From the NCBI RefSeq assembly GCF_000829695.1, contig NZ_BBNN01000053.1, forward strand, positions 3,570 to 60,005: a stretch of DNA of 56,436 nucleotides, written 5' to 3'. Both the position numbers and the translations under genes were made by a program. The notes beneath the pieces are model-generated. The model ran no database searches, was not told the DNA's origin, and saw nothing but the letters and a program-made list of their open reading frames with translations. Origin of the DNA: Streptomyces sp. NBRC 110035. GTDB lineage: Bacteria; Actinomycetota; Actinomycetes; Streptomycetales; Streptomycetaceae. Below, in pieces: positions 42,734 to 52,171 of this stretch. The first letter of the stretch is position 1. Every line of letters starts with the position of its first letter.

Positions 42734-43462
42734 TCAGCCCGTCGCGTGAACGAGGTAGCCGTGGTCCAGGAGCCATCTGACGTTCAGACGCTCGCCGTCG
42801 CCCGGGGCGAGCAGCGCGGGGTCGAGCTTGATCTGCTGTCCACCGCCGGGCTGTTCGAACCAGGGGGCGACGCCGCCCTGCCAGACGGCGAAGGGCTGCG
42901 TGACGGTGTAGCGGTGGTAGTCGCACGGGTGGTCAGGCTCACGGGTGTTGAGGTTCTGCGGCGGCAGCGCCCGCTTGGCGTAGGGGTCGCCGGCGGGGGC
43001 GAGGTAGGAACCGTACTCGGAGCCGAAGCGGTCCAGGTCCTCACCCGGCTCCAGGACCTCCACGTGCTTGTCGACCTGCCCGTTGACCTCGGCGAACCCG
43101 TCGTTGGGCGGGTACTTCCATCCCGCCGGGCCCTCAGGATCCTCCTCCTTCCAGTACGTCGCCAGGAACGCGTCGGGGGAGAGGTCACCGGTGCGCCGGT
43201 AGTCCTTCAGCAGCGGTCCCACCGGGGCCTCCCAGGGGCGGGGCAGGGTCTTCGGACCCAGCCGGGCGTCGCCCCGGTACGCGCCGGTGCACGGGGCCGG
43301 ACGCGACACCGGACGCGGTGCCGCCTGCTCCGTCCGCTGGTACTCCTCGGCCGCCGGGGGCGTGGGCGGTGCGGGGGTGGACGCGGTCGCGGTCGCCGGG
43401 GGCAGTGCGGCTGCGAAGGCCAGGGACAGCGCGGACAGGGCGGCGCGTGAGCGGTTCTTCAC
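42734..43462 (-). CDS. Secreted TNT-domain NAD(P) glycohydrolase
   Basis: 242 residues from GTG 43462 with GAGAGA upstream; a longer frame exists but has no signal peptide. The N-terminus KNRSRAALSALSLAFAAALP is a Sec-type signal. After a Pro/Ala-rich segment, the C-terminal ~110 residues match the TNT fold of tuberculosis necrotizing toxin: WKYPPNDGFAE, DLDRFGSEYGSYLAPAG, RALPPQNLN, VAPWFEQPGGGQQ, and a terminal VRWLLDHGYLV. TNT enzymes hydrolyse NAD. In bacteria with secreted forms they act on competitors or host cells. The immunity-like gene sits directly downstream. The two probably form one operon. Confidence 0.88.
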   Translation of the reverse strand: MKNRSRAALSALSLAFAAALPPATATASTPAPPTPPAAEEYQRTEQAAPRPVSRPAPCTGAYRGDARLGPKTLPRPWEAPVGPLLKDYRRTGDLSPDAFLATYWKEEDPEGPAGWKYPPNDGFAEVNGQVDKHVEVLEPGEDLDRFGSEYGSYLAPAGDPYAKRALPPQNLNTREPDHPCDYHRYTVTQPFAVWQGGVAPWFEQPGGGQQIKLDPALLAPGDGERLNVRWLLDHGYLVHATG

Positions 43463-43842
43463 GTCTCTCGTACTCCGATGTTCGTCGGGGTGCCCCGGCC
43501 CGTACGAGGCCACCTACCGGGGCGCGCTGGGGAGGTGAACAGCGACGGTGGCGCATGCCGGGGCCGATGCCCTCCGGCGTCGGCCATGGCCCGGCTTCCA
43601 CCGTCAGGAGGTGGCCGTCCCGGCCGCTTCGGCGTGAGGACCAACGATCGTGTGGCGGCAAGGACACGCGTTCTCATGACCGGAGACAAGAAGACAAAGA
43701 GACGCGGAGACGCGGAGAAGGGGCGCCCGGACCACCCGGTCGCGAGCGTGGAGGTGCGGCCTGCGGCCGCCGACCGCACGATGGGCCGTGTCGCCGACCG
43801 GCACACCGGTCGGCACCGGCCGGATGCGAAGGAGGTCCCGCG
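43463..43842. other. Divergent intergenic region between TNT and betB genes
   Basis: About 380 bp that must hold promoters for both directions. I see no clear promoter, operator or gene in it. Confidence 0.4.
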
Positions 43843-45309
43843 GTGGGCGAGCTGTACATCGACGGCGAGTGGACACAGGCCGCGGCCGGCGGGCGGCGGG
43901 AGGTGGTCAACCCGTACGACGCCTCCGTCGTCACCACCGTCGACGAGGCGGACGCCACCGACGTGGACCGCGCGGTGCGCGCCGCCCGGCGCGCCTTCGA
44001 CCAGGGGGAGTGGGCGAACGCCCCCACCCGCCACCGCGCCGACCTCCTGCTGCGCGTCCACGACCTGCTGCTGCGCGACAGGGACGAGATCGCCCGCACC
44101 GAGACCCTCGACACCGGCAAGACACTGACCGAGGCCCGCATCGACGTGGAGGACGTGGCGAACGCCTTCCGCTACTTCGCCGAACTCGCGGGCAAGGACG
44201 GCGGCCGGGTCGTGGACGTCGGCCCGGACGTCCTCAGCCGCGTCGTCTACCAGCCCGTCGGGGTGTGCGCGCTCATCGCCCCCTGGAACTACCCGCTGCT
44301 GCAGGCCTCGTGGAAGGTCGCGCCGGCGCTGGCCGCCGGCAACACCTTCGTCCTCAAACCCAGCGAGACGACGCCGCTCACCACGATCGCCATGATCCGG
44401 CTGATCGAGGAGGCCGGCGCACCCCCCGGCGTCGCCAACCTGGTGCTCGGCTCCGGGGCGACCGTCGGCGCCGCCCTGACGGACCATCCCGAGGTCGACC
44501 TGGTGTCCTTCACCGGCGGCCTGGCCACGGGACGCGCCATCATGGCCGCCGCCGCCCGGGGGCCGAAGAACATCGCCCTGGAACTCGGCGGCAAGAACCC
44601 CAACATCGTCTTCGAGGACGCCGACTTCGCCGCCGCCGTGGACTACGCGCTGGACGCCGCCTTCCTGCACTCCGGGCAGGTCTGCTCCGCCGGCTCACGA
44701 CTGCTGGTCCAGGACTCCCTGCACGACCGGTTCGTGGACGCCCTCGCCCGGCGCGCCCGGGCGATCCGCCTCGGCAACGGCATGGAGGAGGGCACCGAGA
44801 GCGGCCCCCTCAGCTCCGCCGAGCACCGGGAGAAGGTCGAACGCCACATCGCCGCCGCCCTCAAGGAGGGCGCACGGCTCGTCACCGGCGGCACCCGCCC
44901 CGACGACCCGGCGCTGAGCAGTGGCTTCTTCCTCCTGCCGACCGTCTTCGCCGACTGCGACCGGTCCATGGGCATCGTCCAGGAGGAGGTCTTCGGACCG
45001 GTCGTCACGGTCGAGCGCTTCCGCACCGAGGACGAGGCGGTGGAACTGGCCAACGACACCCGCTACGGCCTGGCCGGCGGCCTGTGGACCTCCGACGCGA
45101 GCCGCGCCCAGCGCGTCGCCCAGCGGCTGCGGCACGGCACCGTGTGGATCAACGACTTCCACCCCTACGTGCCGCAGGCCGAGTGGGGCGGCTTCGGCCG
45201 CTCCGGCGTGGGGCGCGAGCTGGGCCCCACCGGGTTGCGCGAATACCAGGAGGCCAAGCACATCTACCAGAACCTGGCCCCCGCGCCCTCCGGCTGGTTC
45301 AAGGGCTGA
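43843..45309 (+). CDS. betB: Betaine aldehyde dehydrogenase
   Basis: 488 residues from GTG 43843, with AAGGAGG 7 bases upstream; a longer open frame has no homology. Aldehyde dehydrogenase blocks are in order: PWNYPLLQASWKVAPALAAG near 143, FVLKPSETTPLTTIAMIRLI near 165, the ELGGKNPNIVFEDADF motif with catalytic Glu near 245, and the catalytic Cys in HSGQVCSAGSRLLVQD near 282. The LLPTVFADCD and EEVFGPVVTVERF blocks follow. With the choline oxidase-like gene 72 bp downstream and a choline transporter after that, it would oxidise betaine aldehyde to the osmoprotectant glycine betaine. Cytoplasmic. Confidence 0.92.
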   Translation: MGELYIDGEWTQAAAGGRREVVNPYDASVVTTVDEADATDVDRAVRAARRAFDQGEWANAPTRHRADLLLRVHDLLLRDRDEIARTETLDTGKTLTEARIDVEDVANAFRYFAELAGKDGGRVVDVGPDVLSRVVYQPVGVCALIAPWNYPLLQASWKVAPALAAGNTFVLKPSETTPLTTIAMIRLIEEAGAPPGVANLVLGSGATVGAALTDHPEVDLVSFTGGLATGRAIMAAAARGPKNIALELGGKNPNIVFEDADFAAAVDYALDAAFLHSGQVCSAGSRLLVQDSLHDRFVDALARRARAIRLGNGMEEGTESGPLSSAEHREKVERHIAAALKEGARLVTGGTRPDDPALSSGFFLLPTVFADCDRSMGIVQEEVFGPVVTVERFRTEDEAVELANDTRYGLAGGLWTSDASRAQRVAQRLRHGTVWINDFHPYVPQAEWGGFGRSGVGRELGPTGLREYQEAKHIYQNLAPAPSGWFKG

Positions 45310-45381
45310 CCGGCCGCGGCACACCGCCCGCAGCTCACCGCTCACCGCCCGCTCCCGACGGCTGCCGAAGAAAGGCATCCC

Positions 45382-46950
45382 ATGGCCCCCACCACCCCGC
45401 ACGGCGCCGAGTCCGCCTACGACTACGTCATCGTCGGCGGCGGCACCGCCGGCTGTGTGCTCGCCGCCCGCCTGAGCGAGGACCCCGACTGCCGCGTCTG
45501 TGTCATCGAGGGCGGCCCCAGCGACGTCGGCGACGACCGCATCCTGCGCCTGCGCAACTGGATCAACCTGCTCGGCTCGGAGTTCGACTACGGCTACACC
45601 ACCGTCGAGCAGCCGCGCGGCAACTCCCACATCCTGCACTCACGCGCCCGCGTCCTGGGCGGCTGCTCCTCCCACAACACGCTGATCAGCTTCCTGCCGC
45701 TGCCGCAGGACCTCGACGACTGGGTGGCCCACGGCTGCACCGGCTGGGACCCGGCGACGATCCTCCCCTACCGCGACCGCCTGCTCACCAAGATCGTCCC
45801 GGTGGCCGAGGCCGACCGCAACCCCATCGCCAAGGACTTCGTCACCGCCGCCTCCCGGGCCACCGGAGTCCCCGTCGTCGACGACTTCAACGCCGAGCCC
45901 TTCGCCGACGGCACCGGCTTCTTCTCCCTGGCCTACGAGCCGGAGGGCAACCTGCGCTCCTCCGCTTCCGTCGCCTACCTCCACCCCGTCCTGGACCGCC
46001 CCAACCTCACCCTCCTCCTGGAGACCTGGGCCCACCGGCTGCTCGACGACGAGTCGGGGAGGCCGACCCGCGTCGCCGTCCGCGGTGCCGACGGCGAGCC
46101 CGCCACCGTGCGCGCCGAGCGTGAACTCCTGCTGTGCGCCGGCGCCATCGACACCCCGAGGCTGCTGATGCTGTCCGGCATCGGCCCGGCCGACGACCTG
46201 CGCCGCCTGGGCATCACCGTACGGGCCGACCTGCCCGGCGTGGGGGAGAACCTGCTGGACCACCCCGAGTCCGTGATCGTCTGGGAGACCGACGGCCCCC
46301 TGCCGCCCAACTCCGCGATGGACTCCGACGCCGGTCTGTTCCTGAGCCTGGAGGCCGGCCAGCCGCGCCCGGACCTGATGTTCCACTTCTACCAGGTGCC
46401 GTTCACCGTCAACACCGAACGCCTTGGCTACCCCGTCCCGGACCACGGGGTGTGCATGACGCCGAACGTGCCGCGCGCCCGCTCCACCGGCCGCATGTGG
46501 CTGCGCAGCGCCAACCCGATCGACCATCCCGCCCTGGACTTCCGGTACTTCACCGACCCCGAGGGCCACGACGCACACACCCTCGTGGAGGGACTGAAGA
46601 TCGCCCGCGAGATCGCGGCGACCGATCCCCTGAGCAACTGGCTCGTCCGCGAGGTCGCACCCGGCCCGGACGTCACCTCCGACGCCGACCTGTCGGAGTA
46701 CGGGCGCCGCGCGGCGCACACCGTCTACCACCCGGCGGGCACCTGCCGCATGGGCGCCGCGGACGACCCGATGGCCGTCTGCGACCCCGAGCTGAGGCTG
46801 CGCGGTGTCGAGGGCGTGCGCATCGTCGACGCGTCGGTGTTCCCGACGATGCCCACCATCAACCCCATGGTGACCGTCCTGCTCGCCGCCGAACGCGCCG
46901 CCGACCTGCTCACCGGCCGCCCGGGGCCCGCCGGGGGGACGGGGCGGTGA
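45382..46950 (+). CDS. GMC-family choline oxidase/dehydrogenase
   Basis: 522 residues, ATG start. The FAD-binding GxGxxG is YDYVIVGGGTAGCVLAARLS near 14. The sequence follows choline oxidase (CodA) more closely than E. coli BetA: RVLGGCSSHNTLISF near 93 includes the His that carries the FAD in CodA, and VYHPAGTCRMGA near 448 and TINPMVTVLLAAERA near 493 contain the catalytic His and Asn. CodA has Ser two residues after the FAD-linked His; here it is Thr. It would convert choline to betaine aldehyde, perhaps on to betaine. It sits between betB and the BCCT transporter in a glycine-betaine locus. Confidence 0.88.
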   Translation: MAPTTPHGAESAYDYVIVGGGTAGCVLAARLSEDPDCRVCVIEGGPSDVGDDRILRLRNWINLLGSEFDYGYTTVEQPRGNSHILHSRARVLGGCSSHNTLISFLPLPQDLDDWVAHGCTGWDPATILPYRDRLLTKIVPVAEADRNPIAKDFVTAASRATGVPVVDDFNAEPFADGTGFFSLAYEPEGNLRSSASVAYLHPVLDRPNLTLLLETWAHRLLDDESGRPTRVAVRGADGEPATVRAERELLLCAGAIDTPRLLMLSGIGPADDLRRLGITVRADLPGVGENLLDHPESVIVWETDGPLPPNSAMDSDAGLFLSLEAGQPRPDLMFHFYQVPFTVNTERLGYPVPDHGVCMTPNVPRARSTGRMWLRSANPIDHPALDFRYFTDPEGHDAHTLVEGLKIAREIAATDPLSNWLVREVAPGPDVTSDADLSEYGRRAAHTVYHPAGTCRMGAADDPMAVCDPELRLRGVEGVRIVDASVFPTMPTINPMVTVLLAAERAADLLTGRPGPAGGTGR

Positions 46951-47042
46951 CCCGGACCGCAGCCGTCCGGGTCCCGGGACCGGCGAGCGAGGCCACCATG
47001 TTTCACCGGTGCCGGTCGGGGACGCGGAACCACCAGGACGCT

Positions 47043-47096
47043 CCCGTACCACCCGTACCACCCGTACCACCCGTACCGCCCGTACCGCCCGTACCA
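47043..47096. repeat. Six tandem 9-bp repeats before the choline transporter
   Basis: Units CCCGTACCA or CCCGTACCG follow without gaps: three of the first, two of the second, one of the first. They lie about 110 bp before the BCCT start, between the stop of the oxidase gene and the transporter. Confidence 0.9.
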
Positions 47097-47208
47097 CGGC
47101 GAGTCCGGACACCGACGAGAGGCCTCCCGCGCTCCGTGCGCGCCGCCGCGGCAGCCACCGGCCGCCGCGAGCCGATGTCCTGACCCTCGACCAAGGAGGA
47201 AAACGGCC

Positions 47209-49332
47209 GTGTCGACCACAGGAGACAAGGGCGTCGGAACAGCACCGGAAGAACCGACGGTGGAAGCCGCGACGGCGGGCGCGGGCACGCTCAAACCCGT
47301 GGTCTTCTTCGGGTCGGCCGTGCTGATCCTCGCGGTGTCGATCTGGGCGATCATCACGCCCTCCGGCGCGGAATCGGCCATCGGGGTGGCGGTCGACAAG
47401 ATCTCCTCGTGGTTCGGCTGGTACTACTTCCTCGCCGCGACCCTGTACCTGGCGTTCGTCGTCTTCATCGGCGTCTCCAAGTACGGCACGGTCAAGCTGG
47501 GGCCCAAGCACTACAAGCCCGACTACGGCCTCTTCGCCTGGGCGGCGATGCTGTTCGCGGCGGGCATCGGCATCGACCTGATGTTCTTCTCGGTCGCCGG
47601 ACCCGTCAGCCACTACCTCGCGCCACCGGAGGGCGACCCGGAGACGGTCGAGGCCGCCCGGCAGGCCGTGGTGTGGACCCTGTTCCACTACGGCATCACC
47701 GGCTGGGCCATGTACGCGCTGATGGGCATGGCACTCGGCTACTTCGCCTTCCGGTACCGGCTGCCGCTCGCGATCCGCTCCGCGCTCTACCCGATCATCG
47801 GCCGCCGGATCCACGGACGGATCGGTGACGCCGTCGACCTGGCGGCCATCCTCGGCACCGTGTTCGGCATCTCCGTGTCGCTCGGCATCGGCGTGGTGCA
47901 GCTGAACTACGGACTGAAGGTCCTCTTCGACGTGCCGGAGGGGCTTCCCGCGCAGATCGGCCTGATCGCCGTGGCGGTGGTGATGGCCACGGTGTCCGCG
48001 GTGGCCGGTGTGGACAAGGGCATCCGCCGGCTGTCGCAGCTCAACGTCCTGCTGGCCGTCCTGCTCATGCTCTTCATCCTGGTCGTGGGCGAACCGTTCC
48101 GACTGCTCAACTCCCTCGTCCAGAACGTCGGGGACTACGTCAGCCGCTTCCCGTCGATGACCCTGAACACCTTCGCCTACGACCAGCCCACCGAGTGGCT
48201 GGACGCGTGGACGCTCTTCTTCTGGGCCTGGTGGATCGCCTGGGCGCCGTTCGTCGGGCTGTTCCTGGCCCGCATCTCCCGGGGCCGCACCCTGCGCCAG
48301 TTCGTCGCGGCGACACTGATCATCCCGTTCCTCTTCACCGGCCTCTTCCTCGCCGTCTTCGGCAACAGCGCCCTGTTCCTGGTGCGCGACGGGAACGCCG
48401 AGTTCGGCGAAACGGCCATGAACGCCCCCGAGCAGGGCTTCTACGGCCTGCTGGACCAGTACCCGGGCGCCCTGTTCAGCGTCGGCCTCGCCACGTTCGT
48501 CGGGCTGCTGCTGTACGTCACCTCCGCGGACTCCGGGGCCCTGGTCATGGGCAACCTCAGCTCCGACCTGCCCACCCCGGTGACCGACGCGTCCCCGTGG
48601 CTGCGCATCTTCTGGGCGGTGACGACGGGGCTGCTGACCCTCGCCATGCTCCTCGTGGGCGGTGTGCAGGCGCTCACCGACGCCACCATCATCATGGGGC
48701 TGCCCTTCTCCTTCGTCATGTTCCTGATCATGGCGGGGCTCTATCTGGCGCTGCGCACCGAACGGATGCGGGCGGAGGCGCTGATCACCACGCTGCCGGC
48801 GTCGCTCTCCAGCCGTACCACGCTGCAGGGCCCGCCGGGGGCACGCAACTGGCGGCACCGGCTGGCGCGGGTGATGGCCTTCCCCGGCCGGCGGGCGGCC
48901 ACCAGGTTCGTCGACGAGGTGGGCCGCCCCGCCTTCCAGGAGGTCGTCCAGGAACTGCGGGAACAAGGAGCGGAAGCGGAACTCCTGGAAGGGGTCGACG
49001 AGGACAACGGCCTGACGCACGTCGGCCTCCGGGTACCGAGCGGCCCGAGCGACGAATTCGTCTACCGGATCTGGCCCGTGGAACTGCCGACGCCCGCGTT
49101 CGCCACCAAGTCGGTCAGCACCCACGACACCTACGTGCGCTTCGAGGTCCAGCTCGCCGAGGGCAACCAGGGATACGACGTGATGGGCTACACCAAGGAA
49201 CAGCTCATCGCCGACAGCCTCGACCAGTACGAACGGCACCTGGAGTTCCTGCGGCTGCACCACGAGGCGGCGGCCGGGTCGGCCCTCCCCGACCACCGCC
49301 CGGACGCGCCGGAGGCACACCTACCGGAGTAG
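47209..49332 (+). CDS. betT: BCCT-family choline/betaine transporter
   Basis: 707 residues from GTG 47209 with AAGGAGGA upstream. Twelve membrane segments are expected; visible ones include VVFFGSAVLILAVSIWAIIT and YFLAATLYLAFVVFIGVS. The BCCT hallmark TLFFWAWWIAWAPFVGLFLA followed by RISRGRTLRQFV lies near 330-360, and the helix 2-4 block GIGIDLMFFSVAGPVSHYL near 120. A C-terminal ~180-residue cytoplasmic domain (from about 530) is present, as in osmosensing BetT-type carriers. Its length is typical of BetT. It would import choline for the two enzymes encoded upstream. BCCT carriers use proton or sodium gradients. A tandem repeat lies in its leader region. Confidence 0.93.
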   Translation: MSTTGDKGVGTAPEEPTVEAATAGAGTLKPVVFFGSAVLILAVSIWAIITPSGAESAIGVAVDKISSWFGWYYFLAATLYLAFVVFIGVSKYGTVKLGPKHYKPDYGLFAWAAMLFAAGIGIDLMFFSVAGPVSHYLAPPEGDPETVEAARQAVVWTLFHYGITGWAMYALMGMALGYFAFRYRLPLAIRSALYPIIGRRIHGRIGDAVDLAAILGTVFGISVSLGIGVVQLNYGLKVLFDVPEGLPAQIGLIAVAVVMATVSAVAGVDKGIRRLSQLNVLLAVLLMLFILVVGEPFRLLNSLVQNVGDYVSRFPSMTLNTFAYDQPTEWLDAWTLFFWAWWIAWAPFVGLFLARISRGRTLRQFVAATLIIPFLFTGLFLAVFGNSALFLVRDGNAEFGETAMNAPEQGFYGLLDQYPGALFSVGLATFVGLLLYVTSADSGALVMGNLSSDLPTPVTDASPWLRIFWAVTTGLLTLAMLLVGGVQALTDATIIMGLPFSFVMFLIMAGLYLALRTERMRAEALITTLPASLSSRTTLQGPPGARNWRHRLARVMAFPGRRAATRFVDEVGRPAFQEVVQELREQGAEAELLEGVDEDNGLTHVGLRVPSGPSDEFVYRIWPVELPTPAFATKSVSTHDTYVRFEVQLAEGNQGYDVMGYTKEQLIADSLDQYERHLEFLRLHHEAAAGSALPDHRPDAPEAHLPE

Positions 49333-49710
49333 GCCCCGTACAAGGCCGGCACGACGTGGACCCGACGACGAGCGAAGCCGACGCCCATGAACTGTGCCGA
49401 CGCCGGGTCGAGCGCCGGCCGCTCGGCGGGCCGACCGCTGCCCTCGCGCCGCGAGGCACCGGTGTCCATGACGACGACGGCGCCTCGTCCGCGACCACCT
49501 CGACCGGGCCGGAGGCACGAGAGCCCACCGGCGCCGGGTCCGTACGGCCCGGGGGAGCCCGGGCGGTTGCCACGCGCGCGTGAGTCTCACGGGGCCGGGA
49601 GTGGCTGGGTAACCTGATCCGTGCCCCTCGGCCGTGTGCGTGGGGGGCGTCGGGCCGTGTACAGGCGGGTGCGAGGAGCGGCAGGGGTTCTCGGCCAAAG
49701 GGGGACGCTC
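49333..49710. other. Intergenic region upstream of the NACHT gene
   Basis: About 380 bp with no supported gene. It should contain the promoter of the NACHT gene. Confidence 0.4.
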
Positions 49711-52171
49711 GTGGAACGGGACGCGCAGGAGGAGGAGCGGACGGGGGGACGGCGACACCCACAACGAGTTCTCGGGGGTCGGCGGGCCCGTCGTCCTGCG
49801 GCGGGACTTCCTCGGTCCCGTCACCGTCAACCCTCCCGTCGACCCGCCGTCCAGGACGACGGGGGAGGCCGACCTGGTCCGGGCCGCGGACGACCTCGCG
49901 TCCGCCGTCACACGCCAGTGGAGGGAGGAGGCGGCGCTGCGGCGCCTGAACGATCCGTACCCGCTTCCGGTCCGGTGGCGGTCCGCCGATCCTGAACTCA
50001 TGGAGCCCTGGCGTTCGCTGCTCCGGCTGGCGACGACCGGAATCGGCTGGGCGCCGGCCTCGCCGTCCGGCTGGGCCTCCGGGCCCGAAGCGCTGTCCGG
50101 GGGGCGGCGGCGAACTGGTGGGGGTGCTGACCCGGGTACCCACGGGGCGCCTGGTCGTGCTCGGGGAACCGGGCTCCGGCAAGACCGTGCTGCTGGTGCG
50201 GCTGGTGCTGGACCTGCTCGTGCGCCGCCGCCCCGGGGGCCCCGTGCCCGTGCTCGTACCACTCGCCTCGTGGGACCCGGACCGGGAGGAACTGGACCTG
50301 TGGCTGGAACAGCGGCTGGGCATCGACTATCCGTGGCTCGGCGATCCCGGCCGCACGGGAGCCAGCAGGGGACGGGAACTCCTGGACGCCGGCTGCATCA
50401 TGCTGGTGCTGGACGGCCTGGACGAGATCCCCGACGGTGTCCGCCGTCGTGCGATCGCCCGGATCAACGACACCCTCGGCCTCCACCCGGACCTCGGAAT
50501 GGTCCTCAGCTCACGCAGCGCTCCCTTCGCCGCCACCGTCCGGCCCCGCAGCGGGCCCGAGGTGCGGGTGATCGGCGCGGCGGGCGTCGAGGTCGAGCCG
50601 CTGGACCTGGACACCGTCGCGTCGTACCTCCGGGACTCCGCCGGCGGGCCGACCAACGAAGCCCGCCGGCAGAAGGTGTTCGCCGCGCTGGCCGCCGGGC
50701 ACGACCCTCATCCCTTGGCCCAGTTGCTCACGACGCCGCTGATGGCGTACCTGGCCCGCGTCGCCTACGACCCCCCGCCGGACGCAGGGGAGGACATCGG
50801 GTACGCCTCCGGACCGGAGGGCCGCCCGTCGGATCCGGCACAGGACTCCGCGTACGTCCCCGCGCAGGACTGTGAACGAGACCCCGCGCCGGACGGACAC
50901 CACGCCCCTGCCGGCCATCCGGCCGAACTCCTGGACCGCTCACCCTTCCCCACGCCCGCCGCGATCCGGGCACATCTGCTGGATTCCTTCATCCCCGCCT
51001 CCTACGCGCGGCACCGGACCCCACCCCCACCCCCGGCCCGGACGGCCGGTCCTTCACGGCCGAAGCCCCACTGGACGCTCGGGCAGGCGTCCCACTTCCT
51101 GACCTGTCTCGCCCGTGACCTGGAAGACCGTCAGCAGGGCACCACCGACCTCAGATGGTGGGATCTCCCCGACGCGGCGCCGAGGGTTCTGGCAGGACCC
51201 GTGGTGGGACTCGTGGCGGTGCCGGCCGGTGTGGTGATGCCCTTCGGCGCCTGGCTCGGGGCCGGCATGATCGTCGGTGTCGCCGTGGCGCTGCTGGGCC
51301 GCCGGTGGAGTCCACCCAACCGGACCTTCAACCGCGGGCTGGCAGGAGGTCTGATCGGCAGCCTCCTCGGGTCCGCGTTCGGGCTCGGCATGCGCGCCAC
51401 GCTCGGGATCGAAAGCCCGGCGGGGTACCTCGTCAGCGGGCTCGCACTGGGCCTGGTGCCCGGATTCCTCGGCGGCTTCCGGGCCGGACTGGCGGGCGGT
51501 CTCGCGGCGTCCTTCGTCGGGGCGTTCGTCGGAGAGCCTGAAATGGGGGACTCGGCGCCGTGGGTCAACAGCGTCGGGTTCGCCGTCGCCGCAGCCTGCG
51601 TGGTCACCCTGGGGCACAGCCGCCTTCCGGCGAGAGGACTCCGCTGGTCACCGATCGGCATCCTCACCGGCCTGGGCGGCGGTCTCGCCCTCGGATCGCC
51701 GTCACCCTGCAGGCCGGCCTGCTCAACGGGCTGCTGTCGGGCGTGGTGGGTGCCGTTGGCGGTTCCTTCGGCGCAGGGCTGGAGGCCAAACCGGCCGAGG
51801 CGACGGCCGCGGCGGACCCGCAGACCGCACTGGCCCAGGACCGCGCCACGTTCTGGACCACCGCCATGGCGGGCGGCCTCGCGATCGGCATCGCCGCCTC
51901 CTTCGTCATCGGATCGCTCCTGGGGCCGTGGCGGGGAGCCCTGGCCGGAGTGGCCGACGGGCTGGCCACCGGCCTGGCCTGGGGCTTCCTCCAGGCCAGG
52001 TACGGATCGTTCACGCTCGCCCGATGGTGTCTCGCCCTACGCGGCCAGGTGCCATGGCGGCTGATGCCGTTCCTCGCGGACGCACACCGGAGGGGAGTGC
52101 TTCGGCAGGTCGGCGCGACGTACCAGTTCCGCCACGCCGAACTGCAGCGTCGCCTCGCCGGGAGGGCGTGA
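49711..52171 (+). pseudogene. NACHT STAND NTPase with membrane segments, interrupted by frameshifts
   Basis: One protein is spread over three frames. From GTG 49711 a short frame seems to slip at a G6 run near 49743-49748 into DGDTHNEFSGVGGPVVLRRD; this runs until another G6 run at 50099-50104, where one extra G appears. The next frame gives VLTRVPTGRLVVLGEPGSGK (Walker A) and CIMLVLDGLDEIPDGV (Walker B). After many Gly/Ala/Val membrane segments, one missing base near 51694 shifts it to ITVTLQ-like sequence (IAVTLQAGLLNGLLSGV), ending with RRGVLRQVGATYQFRHAELQ. Two of the three sites are homopolymer G runs, so sequencing error is possible. The family is a common Streptomyces NACHT protein of the membrane. 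Confidence 0.8.

Noticed and set aside
43318..43842. A long N-terminal extension of the aldehyde dehydrogenase
   Set aside because: Sequence is Arg/Pro-rich and lacks homology; AAGGAGG before GTG 43843 and the family N-terminus fix the start.
47043..47096. Possible CRISPR array
   Set aside because: The six units are directly adjacent without spacers, 9 bp long, so this is a simple tandem repeat.
45640..49320. A 1226-residue open frame on the minus strand opposite the choline oxidase and BCCT genes
   Set aside because: It is a GC-driven shadow: His/Asp/Gln/Gly/Arg-rich low-complexity sequence without motifs, fully antisense to two well-supported genes.
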